Assembly (NCBI GenBank): GCA_905250115.1
Contig: CAJNOI010000009.1
Coordinates: 62,001-126,000, forward strand
Direction: 5' to 3'
Length of the DNA stretch: 64,000 nucleotides
From: Adineta steineri
Lineage: Eukaryota > Rotifera > Eurotatoria > Adinetida > Adinetidae
The notes under the pieces are model-generated. The model ran no database searches. It was not told where the DNA came from and saw only the letters and a program-made list of their open reading frames with translations. The first letter of the stretch is position 1. Each line of letters starts with the position of its first letter. Below, piece by piece: positions 1 through 12,020 of this stretch. The position numbers were made by a program, and so were the translations under genes.

Positions 1-133
1 ACAAGACAAATTACTGTATAAAACATATTCTATTTACAGACGTCAACTATATAACGTTTTCACTTTTCAACATATATCTCACAACATTCCCCAACATTTC
101 TTATCTTTTCATTTTAGAAAATATCCATTAAGA

Positions 134-1328
134 ATGTCTGCTGCAACTATAATCAACGCTGTTAATCTTCAATTTAGTCGATTAGCACCACTCGTAGTAT
201 TTATTTTTGGGGTTCCTGGAAATATTTTTAACATTCTCATTTTTATACGTCCAAATCTTATCAAAAATCCATGTTCAACTTATTTTTTCTGCTCGTCATT
301 GGCCAATTTAAATGTTCTTTTCTTCGGTCTCATCCCACGATCACTTGCGGATGGTTTTGGTATTGATCCTGTTTCAAATAATCTAGCATTTTGTCGATTT
401 CGTTATTTCATGGTTCACCCTTCTGTGGTTCTTTCGTCATGGTTTACCATCTTAGCTGGTATTGATCGTTATTGTATTAGTTCAAGAGATGTGCATCGTC
501 GTCAACTCAGCAATCTAAAATATTCACGTTATATATCTGCTATAACAGCATTCATAGGTTTCGCTATATATTCCCATCTTCTTGGTTTATTTGTGATGCA
601 ACAACTCAAAACTGGTCCATATTGTTATGCTTTAGTTGGACCTTATCGAGTTTTTTATGATTTCTTTTACTTCGCTACATTTAGTTTTACACCACCCATA
701 ATTATGATTATTCTTGGATTACTAACCTACCATAATGTTCGTCAGACACGTTCACATATTGTTCCTGTAGTGACAAATAACACAAATGCTGGCCAATTAA
801 AAAGACGAGATCGACAGTTACTCAAAATGACATGTTTACAATTTATTTGTGTTATTATATTAACATTACCTATTGCTGTTCAAAAATTATATTCCACATT
901 CACACAAAATGATGTAAAAGGTACAACTCAAGTAGCAATTGAAAGCTTTATAACAATATTGTTGCGAGTATTTGTCTATATTAACGCTAGTACAAGCTTC
1001 TATGTGTAAGTAATCTACATATATATTATTTAGTATAATCTACTAGAAATATCTTTGTTTATTTTTTTGAAAATATAGATTTACTTTATCTGGAAGTGTG
1101 TATCGAAAAGAATTTCTTTGTATAATAAGCAAAATGGTTGGTTGTATCTTTGGTAAAAACAGCTCAATATATCGGCGATTTCATGTACGAGTTGAAATGA
1201 GCATGGGTGGACAAACAGTAACGACGAATCGAACGATTGCAACGACAGGACGATCCAGAACGAATACCATGATGCTTGAAGTTAACAGAATAGAAAGAGC
1301 GTATAACAAAGAAAAATCTCAGATATAA
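134..1328 (+). CDS. Rhodopsin-like GPCR, array copy 1
   Basis: Two exons, 134-1005 and 1079-1328, joined across a 73-bp GT-AG intron that splits a Val codon; 373 aa. The product should be a plasma-membrane seven-helix receptor; the ligand is unknown (an amine or FMRFamide-like peptide receptor is a guess). Visible marks: a TM1 Gly-Asn pair (residues 29-30), a Cys at the TM3 start (C87), Asp-Arg-Tyr at 111-113 after TM3, a Cys in the second extracellular loop, and a TM7 NASTSFY stretch standing in for NPxxY just before the intron. The tail is basic then polar and has no lipidation motif I recognise. Residue 61, the place of the TM2 Asp that binds sodium in class A receptors, is Val. Start: the first Met of the conserved MSAAT, 16 nt after an acceptor-like TTTTAG. 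The family call is firm, the ligand class is not. Confidence 0.88.
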
Positions 1329-1828
1329 CATGATGATTATATTTTGTATTGTAAATTTTGATGTTGTCTTGTATCATAATAAAAAAGAAAATTTCAAACA
1401 TAATTGTTGTAATATTATGAAATATTGAAATATTTTTTTGAAAGAACTTAACTTCAAATAAAGAATTCTTTCGGATATGTAACCATTTAGATGAAATGTA
1501 TATAATATTTTCATGCGTTTAAAATGTATCAATGTAACATCTGAAGTACATCGAACTACGGCATAAATTCAATATTAAATGTTTCTAGTGAAGGTATGAA
1601 GTTGACCGTATGGATATCTCTATATACTTATTGGTAATGATATACTGAAAAGAAAATACTTTGATAAAAAGTTGGAATTCTTTATTAGTGATAATGATAA
1701 TATAATGTTATAAATCATAGAAAATTATTCTGGAATATAAAATACATAAGTTCACTTTTCTTGTTTTAATTTCATTGATCCGTTTCAATAGTGAAAATAT
1801 CTAGAGTTTTAACGGTTTTATTATTTTA
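1329..1828. other. Array spacer, unit 1, first part
   Basis: 3' UTR and intergenic DNA between GPCR copy 1 and its decayed neighbour. The first 100 bp resemble the 3' flank of the other three receptor genes. No open frame of interest. Confidence 0.6.
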
Positions 1829-2490
1829 TGGTTCTCTCTTCATGGTTTTCTATCTTAGCTGGTATTGATAGTCGTCGTGTTAGTTAGTGAAATGTTCACT
1901 GTTGTCAACTGAGTAATCTTAAATATTAACATTATTATCATGTTATTCAGTTATTCACTACTAAATAAGTGGAAAGCGAAACATATTGTTATACTCAAAG
2001 TGAAACCTATCGAATCTTTTATGATTTCTTTCACTATGCAAAATTTCTTGTTACATCATCAATAATTATGGTTATTGTTGAATTAGCAGCATATGAAAAT
2101 AGATATCAGACACATTTACATTTTATTCCTGTAGTAAAAAATAACACAAACAGTAGTCAATTAAAATGACGAGATTTGTTTTGTATTGTTATATTAACAT
2201 TATCTTTTGCTATTCAAAAGTTATATGCTATATTTAAACGAAGTGCAGTCAAGAATGCAAATCAAGTAACAGTTGAGAACTTCACAACACAATTGTTGAG
2301 AATAATCATATATACTAACGCTATTGAAAGTCTCTATGTGTAGGTAAAAAAAAGTTTTCCGTAATCTATAAATAATTATTTCTCTAGTTTCTTTTTTTCT
2401 CACAGTAGGTTTCCCATATAAATTTAGTCAATTGATAATGAAACTTGTTGGATGCTTATTTAGTGAAAGTAATGACTGTCTGAGAACGGA
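1829..2490 (+). pseudogene. Decayed GPCR, unit 1
   Basis: Remnant of a receptor related to the intact genes. Recognisable pieces in order: the TM3 end (a WFSILAGID-like stretch, then frame loss and stops), the TM4-TM5 loop and TM5 (an open stretch at 1969-2169), a TM6 segment after a deletion of the DRQLLKM region, a TM7 piece ending SLYV, and a degenerate second exon with its acceptor near 2407 (FPYKFSQ...KLVGCLFSE). The N-terminus, TM1 and TM2 are not found. Stops, frameshifts and deletions exclude a full-length product. Confidence 0.85.
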
Positions 2491-3944
2491 TATGTTTAAA
2501 AAACTGATTTTGCACCACCACAGCGACGAAATGGAAATAAACTTAATTGTGGTGATGCAATTAATATAGTCATTCAAAAGTGCTGAAAGAAGCAGATTCT
2601 TTTTAAACTGAATCATGATGTAACTATAGTTTCCAAGATTATAGAGTTTTTCGATACAAATAAAAAACAAACTTTAGAAAAACTCAATGATTGCCGCGTC
2701 GGAAAACAATGATGAAAAAAACAAGTTTCACTTGCCGTGCTGCGACGGTAAACAGAAATAGATTGCCAGTGCCGCGCCGCCATGGCATCACTGATATATT
2801 ATTGGAGCATGTCTACAGAACCAGTAGATGATATAAGTAGAGCAGCAACAATGCTTCATCATCATTAAAATAAAATAAAGAGACTTCTATTCAAAACTGT
2901 TAAAAGGAGTTTATAGCAGTAATCATTCCTCTGTTTTCCTATTAATATTACAATGTACTTTTTCCATTTCCTTGTGATTCAATTTTGTTAGTATTTGTTT
3001 GATTATAATACATACCTACGGTTAACATCTAATCTGTGCAGAATAGAGTTGATGAAGTTTATTATAATAAAAACAAAGCTCGAATAATCGAGTTCAAATT
3101 ATAGATATTCCTGGACGGTTTTGACAACGCAGTTAGATCTTATTTTCTTATAATTTGATTCAACTAGTTAGATTTATTCTTTCTTTCTTTTTCTATTCCA
3201 TATTATCCATCGATGATATATACAACCTATTTTATCTTTTTTATTATTATTAAAAAATACTAGTCATGATTTTAGTGAGAGAGTAACGCTTTTAATAGAT
3301 TAGTACTATCGATAAATACTAGCAATTATATTTTTACGCTCAAAGTATTTTGAGAAATTTAAAGAGTTTTTAGCTTTTTTAGTTAGTTTTTAAGTCGCTG
3401 ATGCAAGGTAAAACTGTTTTATGTCACAAAATTCATGTCGTTTATCATACGCCATTCATTTGACATTAAACTTCGTAAAATAATTAACGTGTCGCTTGAC
3501 GATTATCCTATGTGCTATTTTGATATTATTTGAATAATTTTTCTGACATAAGGCATTTTTACTAGAAGAAACTAGGTTGTTATAGAAGAAAAATAAGTAA
3601 AAACGTTGCTAAAGTTTTCTCTGTCCTAATATACTATTTTCATATATAGTCGTATGACGTTTTGCTATTTCAGTTTTATAATAGAACAAAATTAAGAGAT
3701 GAAATTATTTAAAGCATTCTATTAATATTAATCTTTTTATGTCTAAAATAAAATCCTTTTTTTTATGACCTGAAAGAATAATTGCACCACACCAATATGT
3801 CATATTTTTCTACAAGACAGATTACTCAATGAAACATATTCTATTTACAGACGTCAACTATATCACATGTTGACTTCTCAACATATATCTAACAACACTC
3901 CCGAATACTTCCTATCTTTTCATTTTAGAAAATATCCATTAAGA
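2491..3944. other. Array spacer, unit 1, second part
   Basis: Non-coding spacer. The stretch from about 2810 to 3310 is repeated with divergence near 6350-6870 and 12830-13310. The last 120 bp, including the TTTTAG before the ATG, are the shared upstream region of the array genes. A short GC-richer patch at 2690-2790 is not found in the other units. Confidence 0.6.
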
Positions 3945-5126
3945 ATGTCTGCTGCAACTATAATCAACGCTGTTAATCTTCAATTCAGTCGATTTGCACC
4001 GCTCGTAGTATTTATTTTTGGGGTTCCTGGCAACATTTTCAATATTCTAATTTTTACACGTCCACATCTTATCAAAAATCCATGCTCAACTTATTTTTTC
4101 TGTGCATCACTGGTCAATTTAAATGTTCTTTTCCTGGGTCTAGTCCCACGATCGCTTGCGGATGGTTTTGGCATTGATCCTGTTTCAAATAATCTAGCAT
4201 TCTGTCGATTTCGTTACTTTATTCTTCATCCTTCATTGGCTCTCTCTTCATGGTTCAGTATCTTAGCTGGTATTGATCGTTTTTGTATTAGTTCAAGAGA
4301 TGTACATCGTCGCCTACTAAGCAATCTCAAATATTCGCGTTATATATCTGCTATAACAACATTCATAGGTTTCGCTATATATTCCCATCTTCTTGGTTTA
4401 TTTGTTATGCAACAACTCAAAACTGGTCCATATTGTTATGCTTTGGTTGGACCTTATCGAGTTTTTTATGATTTCTTTTACTTTGCAACATATAGTTTTA
4501 CACCACCTATAATTATGGTTTTTGTTGGTTTAGCAACCTACTATAATGTTCGTCAGACACGTTCTCAAATTGTTCCTGTAGTGACAAATAATGGAAATAA
4601 TGGTCAATTAAAAAGACGAGATCGACAACTACTCAAAATGACATGTTTACAATTTATTTGTACTATTACATTAACATTACCTGTTGCTATTCAAAAGCTA
4701 TACGCTACATTCACACAAAATGATGTAAAAGGTACAACTCAAGTAGCAATCGAAAACTTTATAACAATATTATTGAGAGTATTTTTATATACTAATGCTA
4801 GTACAAGTTTCTATATGTAAGTAATCTACATATATATTGTGTTGAAAATAATGTATTAGAAATCTCTTTGTTTCTTTTTTTGAAAATATAGATTTACTTT
4901 ATCTGGAAGTGTGTATCGAAAAGAATTTCTTTGTATAATAATTAAAATGATTGGCTGTATCTTTGGTAAAAATAGTTCAATATATCGACGATTTTATGGA
5001 CGAATTGAACGGAGCTTCAATGGAAACACCGTAGCCATAAATGGACAAACAGTAACCATGAATGAAACGAATGCACCAGTGGGACAATATAGAGGAAATA
5101 CCATGATGCTTGAAGTTAACGAATAG
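3945..5126 (+). CDS. Rhodopsin-like GPCR, array copy 2
   Basis: Exons 3945-4816 and 4892-5126; 368 aa. The intron again falls straight after the TM7 FY, here making an Ile codon. An upstream in-frame ATG at 3867 would add 26 residues. I reject it because those bases cover the acceptor-like TTTTAG shared by all copies, and the other three receptors begin at the equivalent of 3945. The DRY position reads Asp-Arg-Phe. Position 61 is Val, as in copy 1, so copies 1 and 2 form a pair. The C-terminal tail differs most, with a short duplication of an NGxTVxxN-like motif. Confidence 0.88.
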
Positions 5127-5905
5127 AAAGATCGTGTTAGAAAGACTATATTAGATGTTTGACATTAAGATTATATTTTGTGTTCTAAGTTTTGACGCTG
5201 TCTTGTATTATTTGTTGTATCATAATGAAAATAACATTTGGAAGATATTTCTTCTGCCATTAAGAGCAAGATTATGAATCTTGAAAGTGTATGCGTTTCA
5301 ATACATTTAGTGGAAATAACATACTCAAAAGAAGATACTAGAGCAAAAAATTGAAGTTTTATGAAGTAGACTATTATAGAAAATAATATAAAAGTGAAAT
5401 GAAGGAAAAAATATCAGTTAGGATATAATATTTGAAACGAATATATATATATGTGTAACATTCAACTTTAATAAATCATTCTAATACTTAACTGGTAAAG
5501 TATCCTAATATACAAATATTTTCAGATAATAAATGTCTTTAATTTCCTTCTACATATATATATACCCATGTGCTTCTTTGACATTATATTTCAATCTTAC
5601 ATATAGACTAGTTTTTTTTATTATAAAACTTGTTCTCTAAATACAAAGTAATCAAACTATCTAAAGAAGTTATACTGAACAGTTAAAGATGGTAATTTTT
5701 CAATATAATTTATTTTGACGTTTTTTTTGATTGAACTGTGTACATATTTTGCTGTCCTGTGATTTTGTTACAGGATTCACATGAGACTCATCATTTTATA
5801 ATTTATCGGAAATATTTTAAGATATCAAATGCAAATAATCTGATAAATATTATCCTTCACATTAATTGATGCATCACAATGTTTCATTATTCGGTCTAAT
5901 TCAGT
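5127..5905. other. Array spacer, unit 2, first part
   Basis: 3' flank of copy 2 and AT-rich intergenic DNA with short TA runs near 5445 and 5555. Parts of 5560-5900 recur in unit 3 around 10040-10390. No coding signal. Confidence 0.55.
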
Positions 5906-6345
5906 TCATTTACTTTAACACCATCCATAGTTATAGGTACTGTCGGATTAGGAAAATATTATAATATACATCAGACACGTTCATATATTGTTCCTGTAGC
6001 GACAAATAAAATAACAAGTAATCATCTAAAAATGACATTTGTACTGTTATGCTGGCATTATCAATCGTTATTTAGACGTTACTATACGCCACATTCACAC
6101 AAAATCTAGTAAAAGATGCAAATCAAGTATCAATTGAAAACTTCATAGTACTAGTGTTGAGAGTATTTGTATCTATTAACTCCAGTGTAAGTAAAGAAAC
6201 GTTTTCCGTAATTTATGAAAACTTATTTTTCTAGCCCTATTTTTTCTCGCAGTAGGTTTTCATATCAATTTAGTCAATCAATAATCAAACTTGTTGAATG
6301 ATTATTTAGTAAAAACAGTAAGCCGTATAGACGAGTTCAATTTAT
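5906..6345 (+). pseudogene. Decayed GPCR, unit 2
   Basis: Starts inside TM5 (a TPSIVIGTVGLG-like reading) and runs through the QTRSYIVPVATN loop, a damaged TM6, the TFTQNLVKDANQVSIENF loop and a broken TM7. A second-exon remnant begins near 6255. The TM6 region has lost bases relative to copy 1 and is frameshifted, and the donor region after TM7 is altered. Its lesions are not those of the unit-1 or unit-3 pseudogenes. Confidence 0.82.
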
Positions 6346-7360
6346 TATTAGAACTTCGTCTACAGAATCAACAGGTACTGTGAAAAGAACAGCAATAATA
6401 CTTCATTATCATTTACAATATAAATAACGAGACTTCTACTCAAAAATATTAAAAGTGAGTTATATTAGTAATCATTCTTCTGTTTTATTTTTAATATTAG
6501 AATATATTTTATTCATTTCCTTCTCATTCAAATATGTTTGTGTTTCTTTGATTATAATACATAATTAACATCAACATGTTATTTTTTACAGAAAAGAGTT
6601 GTTGCAGTTCATTACGACGGAAAAGGTTTGAATACTCGAGTTCAAATCATAGATATTATTGAAAGACTTTGCCAACGTAATTAGATCTTATCCTCTTTTA
6701 CGTTGGTCCTACTATTTATAGATGGTTTTAGTCTACTTTTTGTTCTATATTATTCACCTACGACATATACAATCTATTCCATATTTTTTTATTATTTAGA
6801 CTATTATTAGAAAATACAATTCACGAGTTTTTTTACAGAAGTAATGCTATAGACAGATTAGTTCTATCAATAGACACTAATATTTATCTTCTTACCGTCG
6901 AATTATTTTTATAAGTGCAAACAATACATAACTATTTCAATTAACTTTCATTTGATGATGGAGATTAAAAGCGTTTCATATTTCAAAACTCATGACTTTC
7001 ATCATGCGACATTTATCTGACATGAATTCATAAAAAATATTAATATATTACTTTCAGCTTTATGTTTGATTTTAATCTTATTTGAAAAATGTTCTTGACG
7101 TCAGAAGTTTTTCCTAGAAGAAACACGGTTATCATTGGAGAGAAATAAATGAAAGCATTCCTTTTTTTTTCTAATAGCACACTATTTTTATATAAACTCT
7201 TAGTATATTTTGTTTTTTTCATTTCATAATAAAACAAATAAATAGAGAACATTTTCCAAGTGTTTTCTTAGTATCAGTTTTTTCCTCTTTTGATAACTTT
7301 TCCTGGCTAAAATTAAACTATTCCTTTTTATGATTTGAATGGATAGTTATAGTTTATATA
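6346..7360. other. Array spacer, unit 2, second part
   Basis: Non-coding, homologous to the unit 1 and unit 3 spacers over most of its length. Ends at the TA target of the MITE that follows. Confidence 0.55.
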
Positions 7361-7937
7361 CAGTGTGTTCTAAAAGTTCTTTTCCAAAAGTTTCCTAGTA
7401 TATTTTTCCTATTTCATTTAACTGTACGAACGAACTATTTCTTAGAGATGTAGGTAAGTATACCAAATTCTTATTTATCGGAACGATTTCTCATATTATT
7501 GTGCAAAACTATTACCTTCAACGATGATACTGAAAATTTTCCTTTCTTTTAAAGATGCGGATAACTGAGAAATGGACTAAGGTTTTTTCTTTTATATTTG
7601 CATGTAGGTAAATACAGTTTGTTGAGTTATAAAAAAATGTGTATATTGAAAAGATTCAAAATCTTTTCTTTGAAATAAAATCTGTAGAAAGCTACCAGAG
7701 AACTACGAAATAATCAAAGAAAATACGATACAGATGGTTTTTCTGAAATTAAAATAAAGCAAAATTTCTCGATAATCATCCAAGATAATAGTCTTGCATA
7801 GTAATATAGAAGATCTTTTTGATAAATAAAAGTTGAGTACATTAACGAACAATTTATAAAAAAATTATTGATATACTTATATGAAATAGAAAAGATATAC
7901 TACAGAACTTTTAGGAAGTCACTTTTCAGATACACTG
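7361..7937. mobile_element. MITE with long inverted ends, Tc1/mariner-like
   Basis: A 577-bp non-coding element flanked by TA on both sides (7359-7360, 7938-7939). The ends read CAGTGTGTTCTAAAAG and, in reverse complement, CAGTGTATCTGAAAAG. Imperfect inverted similarity continues inward for roughly 200 bp. The first array unit lacks the element at the matching place (about 3795-3805), so that unit shows the likely empty site. No transposase is encoded, so it is non-autonomous. The superfamily call rests on the TA duplication and the CAGTG end. Confidence 0.75.
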
Positions 7938-8089
7938 TACATATCATAGTTTGCTATACAACAGTTTAACGAATTGCGTATATCCTGTAAATAGAACTAA
8001 ACTATCTAACATTTTGACTTTCAGCCATATATCTGACAACACTCGCTAATACTTCTTATCTTTTCATTTTAGAAAATAACTACTTAAGA

Positions 8090-9263
8090 ATGTCTGCTGC
8101 AACCATAATTAACGCTGTTACTCTTCAATTTAGTCGATTTGCTCCACTCGCAGTATTTATTTTTGGTGTTCCTGGAAATATTTTCAATATTCTAATTTTT
8201 ACACGTCCAAATCTTATCAAAAATCCATGTTCAACTTACTTTATCTGCGCATCATTCGCCAATTTTGGTGATCTTTTCTTTGGTCTAGTTTTACGTTCTC
8301 TTTCTGATGGTTTTGGCGTTGATCCTGCTTCATATAATGTGACACTTTGTCGATTTCGTTATTTTTTTCTTCATTCTTCATTGGCTCTCTCATCATGGTT
8401 TAACATCTTAGCTGGTATTGATCGTTTTTGTATTAGTTCAAGAAATGCACATCGTCGTCAACTAAGCAACCTCAAATATTCACGTTATATATCCGCTATA
8501 ACAACATTTGTAGGTTGGGCTATATATTCTCATGTTCTTGCTTTATTCACTATTGAACAACTCAAAACTGGCCCGTATTGTTATGCTTTAACTGGACCTT
8601 ATCGAGTCTTTTATGATTTCTTTTACTTTGCTACATTTAGTTTTACACCACCGATAATTATGATTATTCTTGGATTAGCAACCTATCATAATGTGCATCA
8701 GACACGTTCACATGTTGCTCCCATAGTGACAAATAACGCAAATACTGGTCAATTAAAAAGAAGAGATCGACAACTACTAAAGATGGCATGTATACAATTT
8801 ATATGTACTGTTATACTCACGTTACCTATTGCTATTCAAAAGTTATATGCTACATTCACACAAAATGTAGTCAAAGGAGCAACTCAAGTAGCAATTGAAA
8901 ATTTTATAACAATATTGTTAAGAGTATTTGTCTATATTAATGCTAGTACAAGTTTCTATATGTAAGTAATCTACATATATATTGTGTTGAAAATAATGTA
9001 CTGTAAATATCTTTGTTTTTTTTTGAAAATATAGATTTACTTTATCTGGAAGTGTATATCGAAAAGAATTTCTTGGTATTATAAGCAAAGTGATTGGTTG
9101 TATCTTTGGTAAACATAGTTCAATATATCGACGATTCCACGGGCAGTTTGAAAGGAGCATAGGTGGACAAACAGGAATCATGAATGGAACAAATGTACCG
9201 ACGGGACGCCATAGAGGAAATACTATGATGCTTGATGTAAATAGAACAGAAAGATCGTGTTAG
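8090..9263 (+). CDS. Rhodopsin-like GPCR, array copy 3
   Basis: Exons 8090-8961 and 9035-9263; 366 aa. Unlike copies 1 and 2 it has Asp at residue 61 within SFANFGDLFF, the expected TM2 sodium-site residue, and Asn-Ala instead of Asp-Val after the DRF motif (SSRNAHRR). TM4 carries a Trp (TFVGWAIYSH). The second exon has no long frame starting with Met because an internal ATG is absent. Reading on from the split Ile codon gives FTLSGSVYRKEFLG and a 75-codon tail ending RTERSC. Acceptor-like TTTTAG lies 17 nt before the ATG. Confidence 0.88.
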
Positions 9264-10388
9264 AAAAAATAAATATGACATGTATGCCATCAAGATTATA
9301 TTTTAGTGTTCTAAGTTTTGATGTTGTTTTGTATTATTTGTTGTATCATAATAAAAATAACATTTGGAAGATATTCCTTCTATCATTAATAACAAGACGA
9401 TAAATCTTGAAGGTGTATGCGTTTCAATACATTTGGTGGAAATGACATACTGAAAAAAGGATACTGGAAGAAAAAGTTGAAATTCTTTGTTAGTGATATT
9501 GATAATATAATGCCCTAAATTATATAGAAATATTCTGAGACTCAAAAACATATATGTGAAACATACTTATTTGTACGATTAGTTTGAACTTTTGATGGTT
9601 CTTAAAACTGTTCAAAAGAAATAGATTCATTATGAAGTAGAATATTTTAGAAAATAATATAAAACTGAAATGTTGAAAAAAAGTATCAGTTAGAATATGA
9701 TACTTGCAACGAATTTTTAGTATGATTAAGTGATAATGTAAACAGAATAAAGGTTATTCCAAAATAGTATATGTTTTCTGCTAATTATTAGATAAAATTC
9801 ATCTTTATGTTACTGAAGATCACTGTATTTATCGAATTTTTACTCCATTTTTTCAAATAGTAGCATTAGCAATTAGTACTTTAGAGTTTTACAAATTAAA
9901 ATAGTTATTCGTTAACATGAAGTTTGCGAATATAATTGTTCTAGAAATGAAAATGTGTGGCAATAAACTACTTTCACAATAGAATAAATGTATGCATAAC
10001 TTCAGGAAACTATGGTAATATTTCATTTGTAAGTTATATACCAATGTGTTTTTATTTGACGTTATATTTCAGCTTTACATATACACTAGTTTTGTTTTAT
10101 CATAAAACTTGATCTCTAAATACAAAGTAACCAACTAGAAAAATAAATTATACTGGAGAGTTAAATATGGTAGTTTTTCAATATAATTTATTGTGACGTT
10201 TCTTTTGATCGAACTATTTAGATATTTCGCTCTCCTGTTATTTTATTACACAATTCATATGAGCCTCATCGGCTTTTTTGATCATCTTATAATTTATCTA
10301 AAACATCTTAGAAATATCAAATGCAAGTATTGTGACAAATACTATTCTTCAAATTAGTCGATGTATCCCAATCTTTTATTATTCGGTC
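9264..10388. other. Array spacer, unit 3, first part
   Basis: 3' flank and intergenic DNA. The first 250 bp closely match the flank of copy 2 (5130-5340). Nothing coding is supported. Confidence 0.55.
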
Positions 10389-10507
10389 TAATTTGCTTCA
10401 TTTACATTTACACAACCGATGGTTATGGGTACTTTTGAATTAGAAACATATTATAATATACATCAGACACGTTCATATATTGTTCCTGTGGTGACAAATA
10501 ACATACT
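10389..10507 (+). pseudogene. Decayed GPCR, unit 3, 5' piece
   Basis: TM5 end and following loop of a receptor (readable as QTRSYIVPVVTNN), matching the unit-2 pseudogene at 5925-6010. The homology stops abruptly at about 10507 and resumes at about 11646, so the copy is split by an insertion. Confidence 0.78.
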
Positions 10508-11645
10508 AAAGCCGGCGACACATTAGAAGATCCCCCTTCTAATGGTTGATTATTCTGTTTTTCTATTCTGTTAGTACTCGCTATTTCCTTATATGTTTCT
10601 TTACTACACTTCACAAGTTTGTTTTTCTGTTCTTTTTGATATTTAAAATTGATTCTGAGTTCGTCCTATCTTGATTCTTCTCTAACTATCAATCAATTTG
10701 ATCTATGACTGAAAAGTCTTAAATACGATTAACTTTGCTCAATAGCCACTATTATCACTGTATATTGAAAGTAACATCATATATCGTAAAAAGGACGTGT
10801 TATACATAAATATTCGTTCTTTTTCTTTCTTACATACATGTACGTATATTACCAGGTATAATTATTTCTCTCCATTGTTCTCTTCTGTATGTGATTGCTC
10901 AGGTATTTTCTCTGAATATTAAGATATATATGGAAATATCCCAACTGACAAAATGTGTAATATAAATATCCGCTATTTCGTGTGTGAAGGGCGTCGGTTA
11001 AGTTTAATAAATAGTTTCTTGGTTTCACTGTATCTGACTTGTTATGCTTTGATTCACATTGTGTGAACGTAGTGGAAACGTTCAAAATGACAATGGACAT
11101 CAATGTATTTTTGTAAAATAGAACTTTATGATGAAAAAACATAACTTTTTAAGTATATTAAAGTTATCTGGTAACTAATTCGGAATAAATTGAGATAGGA
11201 CGAATTGAGAGTAACAGTTAAGTGACAAATCGTCTAATTGACTAATTTATGACCAATGGAGATTGCACTGAAATTATAGGTTCAACAATGAAACTCCGAC
11301 ATACACAGTTTAGCTTGAAGGACATGTGTATAAAGTAAACTTTTTTCCGTTTTGATTGTATAAAATTATATTATTTTACGACCGATTTGTTTTATTCTGT
11401 GAAAAATACTCCCATATTTTACATGACTTTTCACATTTAATAATTAAAATGCTAATTTTTATGAAATTTTCTTTTATTATAATATCGATTTTACTTCACT
11501 GTAATGCTGTCAAAAAGTTCATTAATCCTTTAAAAATAATATAATGAACGTTGAAAGACTTCTGAAAAAACACACAGTTAATAGTAGCAAGAAAATATTC
11601 TTTTTTTTATGCACATAATAGAGGGCTCCTATTTTAATTTGTAAA
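10508..11645. mobile_element. Unclassified insertion splitting the unit-3 pseudogene
   Basis: About 1.14 kb absent from units 1 and 2 and bounded by the two pseudogene halves. It contains a 7-bp hairpin (TTAGAAG/CTTCTAA) near its left end and an imperfect inverted pair around TTCGTCCTATCT (about 10655-10690 against 11180-11210). I see no convincing terminal repeats, target duplication or transposase frame. It may be a decayed transposon or filler from a repair event. Confidence 0.5.
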
Positions 11646-12018
11646 CGATAAGACAGATTAGATCATCAAATAAAAATGACATTTATACAATTTATTTGGA
11701 CATTTTCTATTGTTCTTCAGAAGTTATTCTATGCTACGCACACACAAAATCAGGTACCAATTGAAAACTTCATATTGAAAGTGTTGAGATTATTTATATA
11801 TATATTAACTCTACTGCAAGTTTTTATGTATAGGTTAAGAAGTGTTTTCCTTAATTTATGAAAATTCATTTTTCTAGGTCTATTTTTTCTCGCAGTAGGT
11901 TTCCATATGAATTTAGTCAATTGATAATTAAACTCATTGAATGCTTATTAGGTGAAAATAGTAAGTTGTAAGGATGAATTCAATTTATTATTGCAACTTC
12001 ATCTAACGAATCAGCATT
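11646..12018 (+). pseudogene. Decayed GPCR, unit 3, 3' piece
   Basis: Continues the 5' piece: a damaged DRQLLK region, TM6 (MTFIQFIWTFSIVLQKL-like), a shortened loop that lost the VVKGATQ part, TM7, the donor region and a second exon starting near 11897. Frameshifted relative to the intact genes, and interrupted downstream by another element. Confidence 0.8.
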
Positions 12019-12020
12019 TA

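Noticed and set aside
3867-3944. 26-residue N-terminal extension of GPCR copy 2
   Set aside because: It overlaps the acceptor-like site shared by all copies, and no other copy has it.
10849-11142. 97-codon minus frame inside the 1.14-kb insertion
   Set aside because: No recognisable domain or transposase motif, and composition is as expected from AT-rich DNA.
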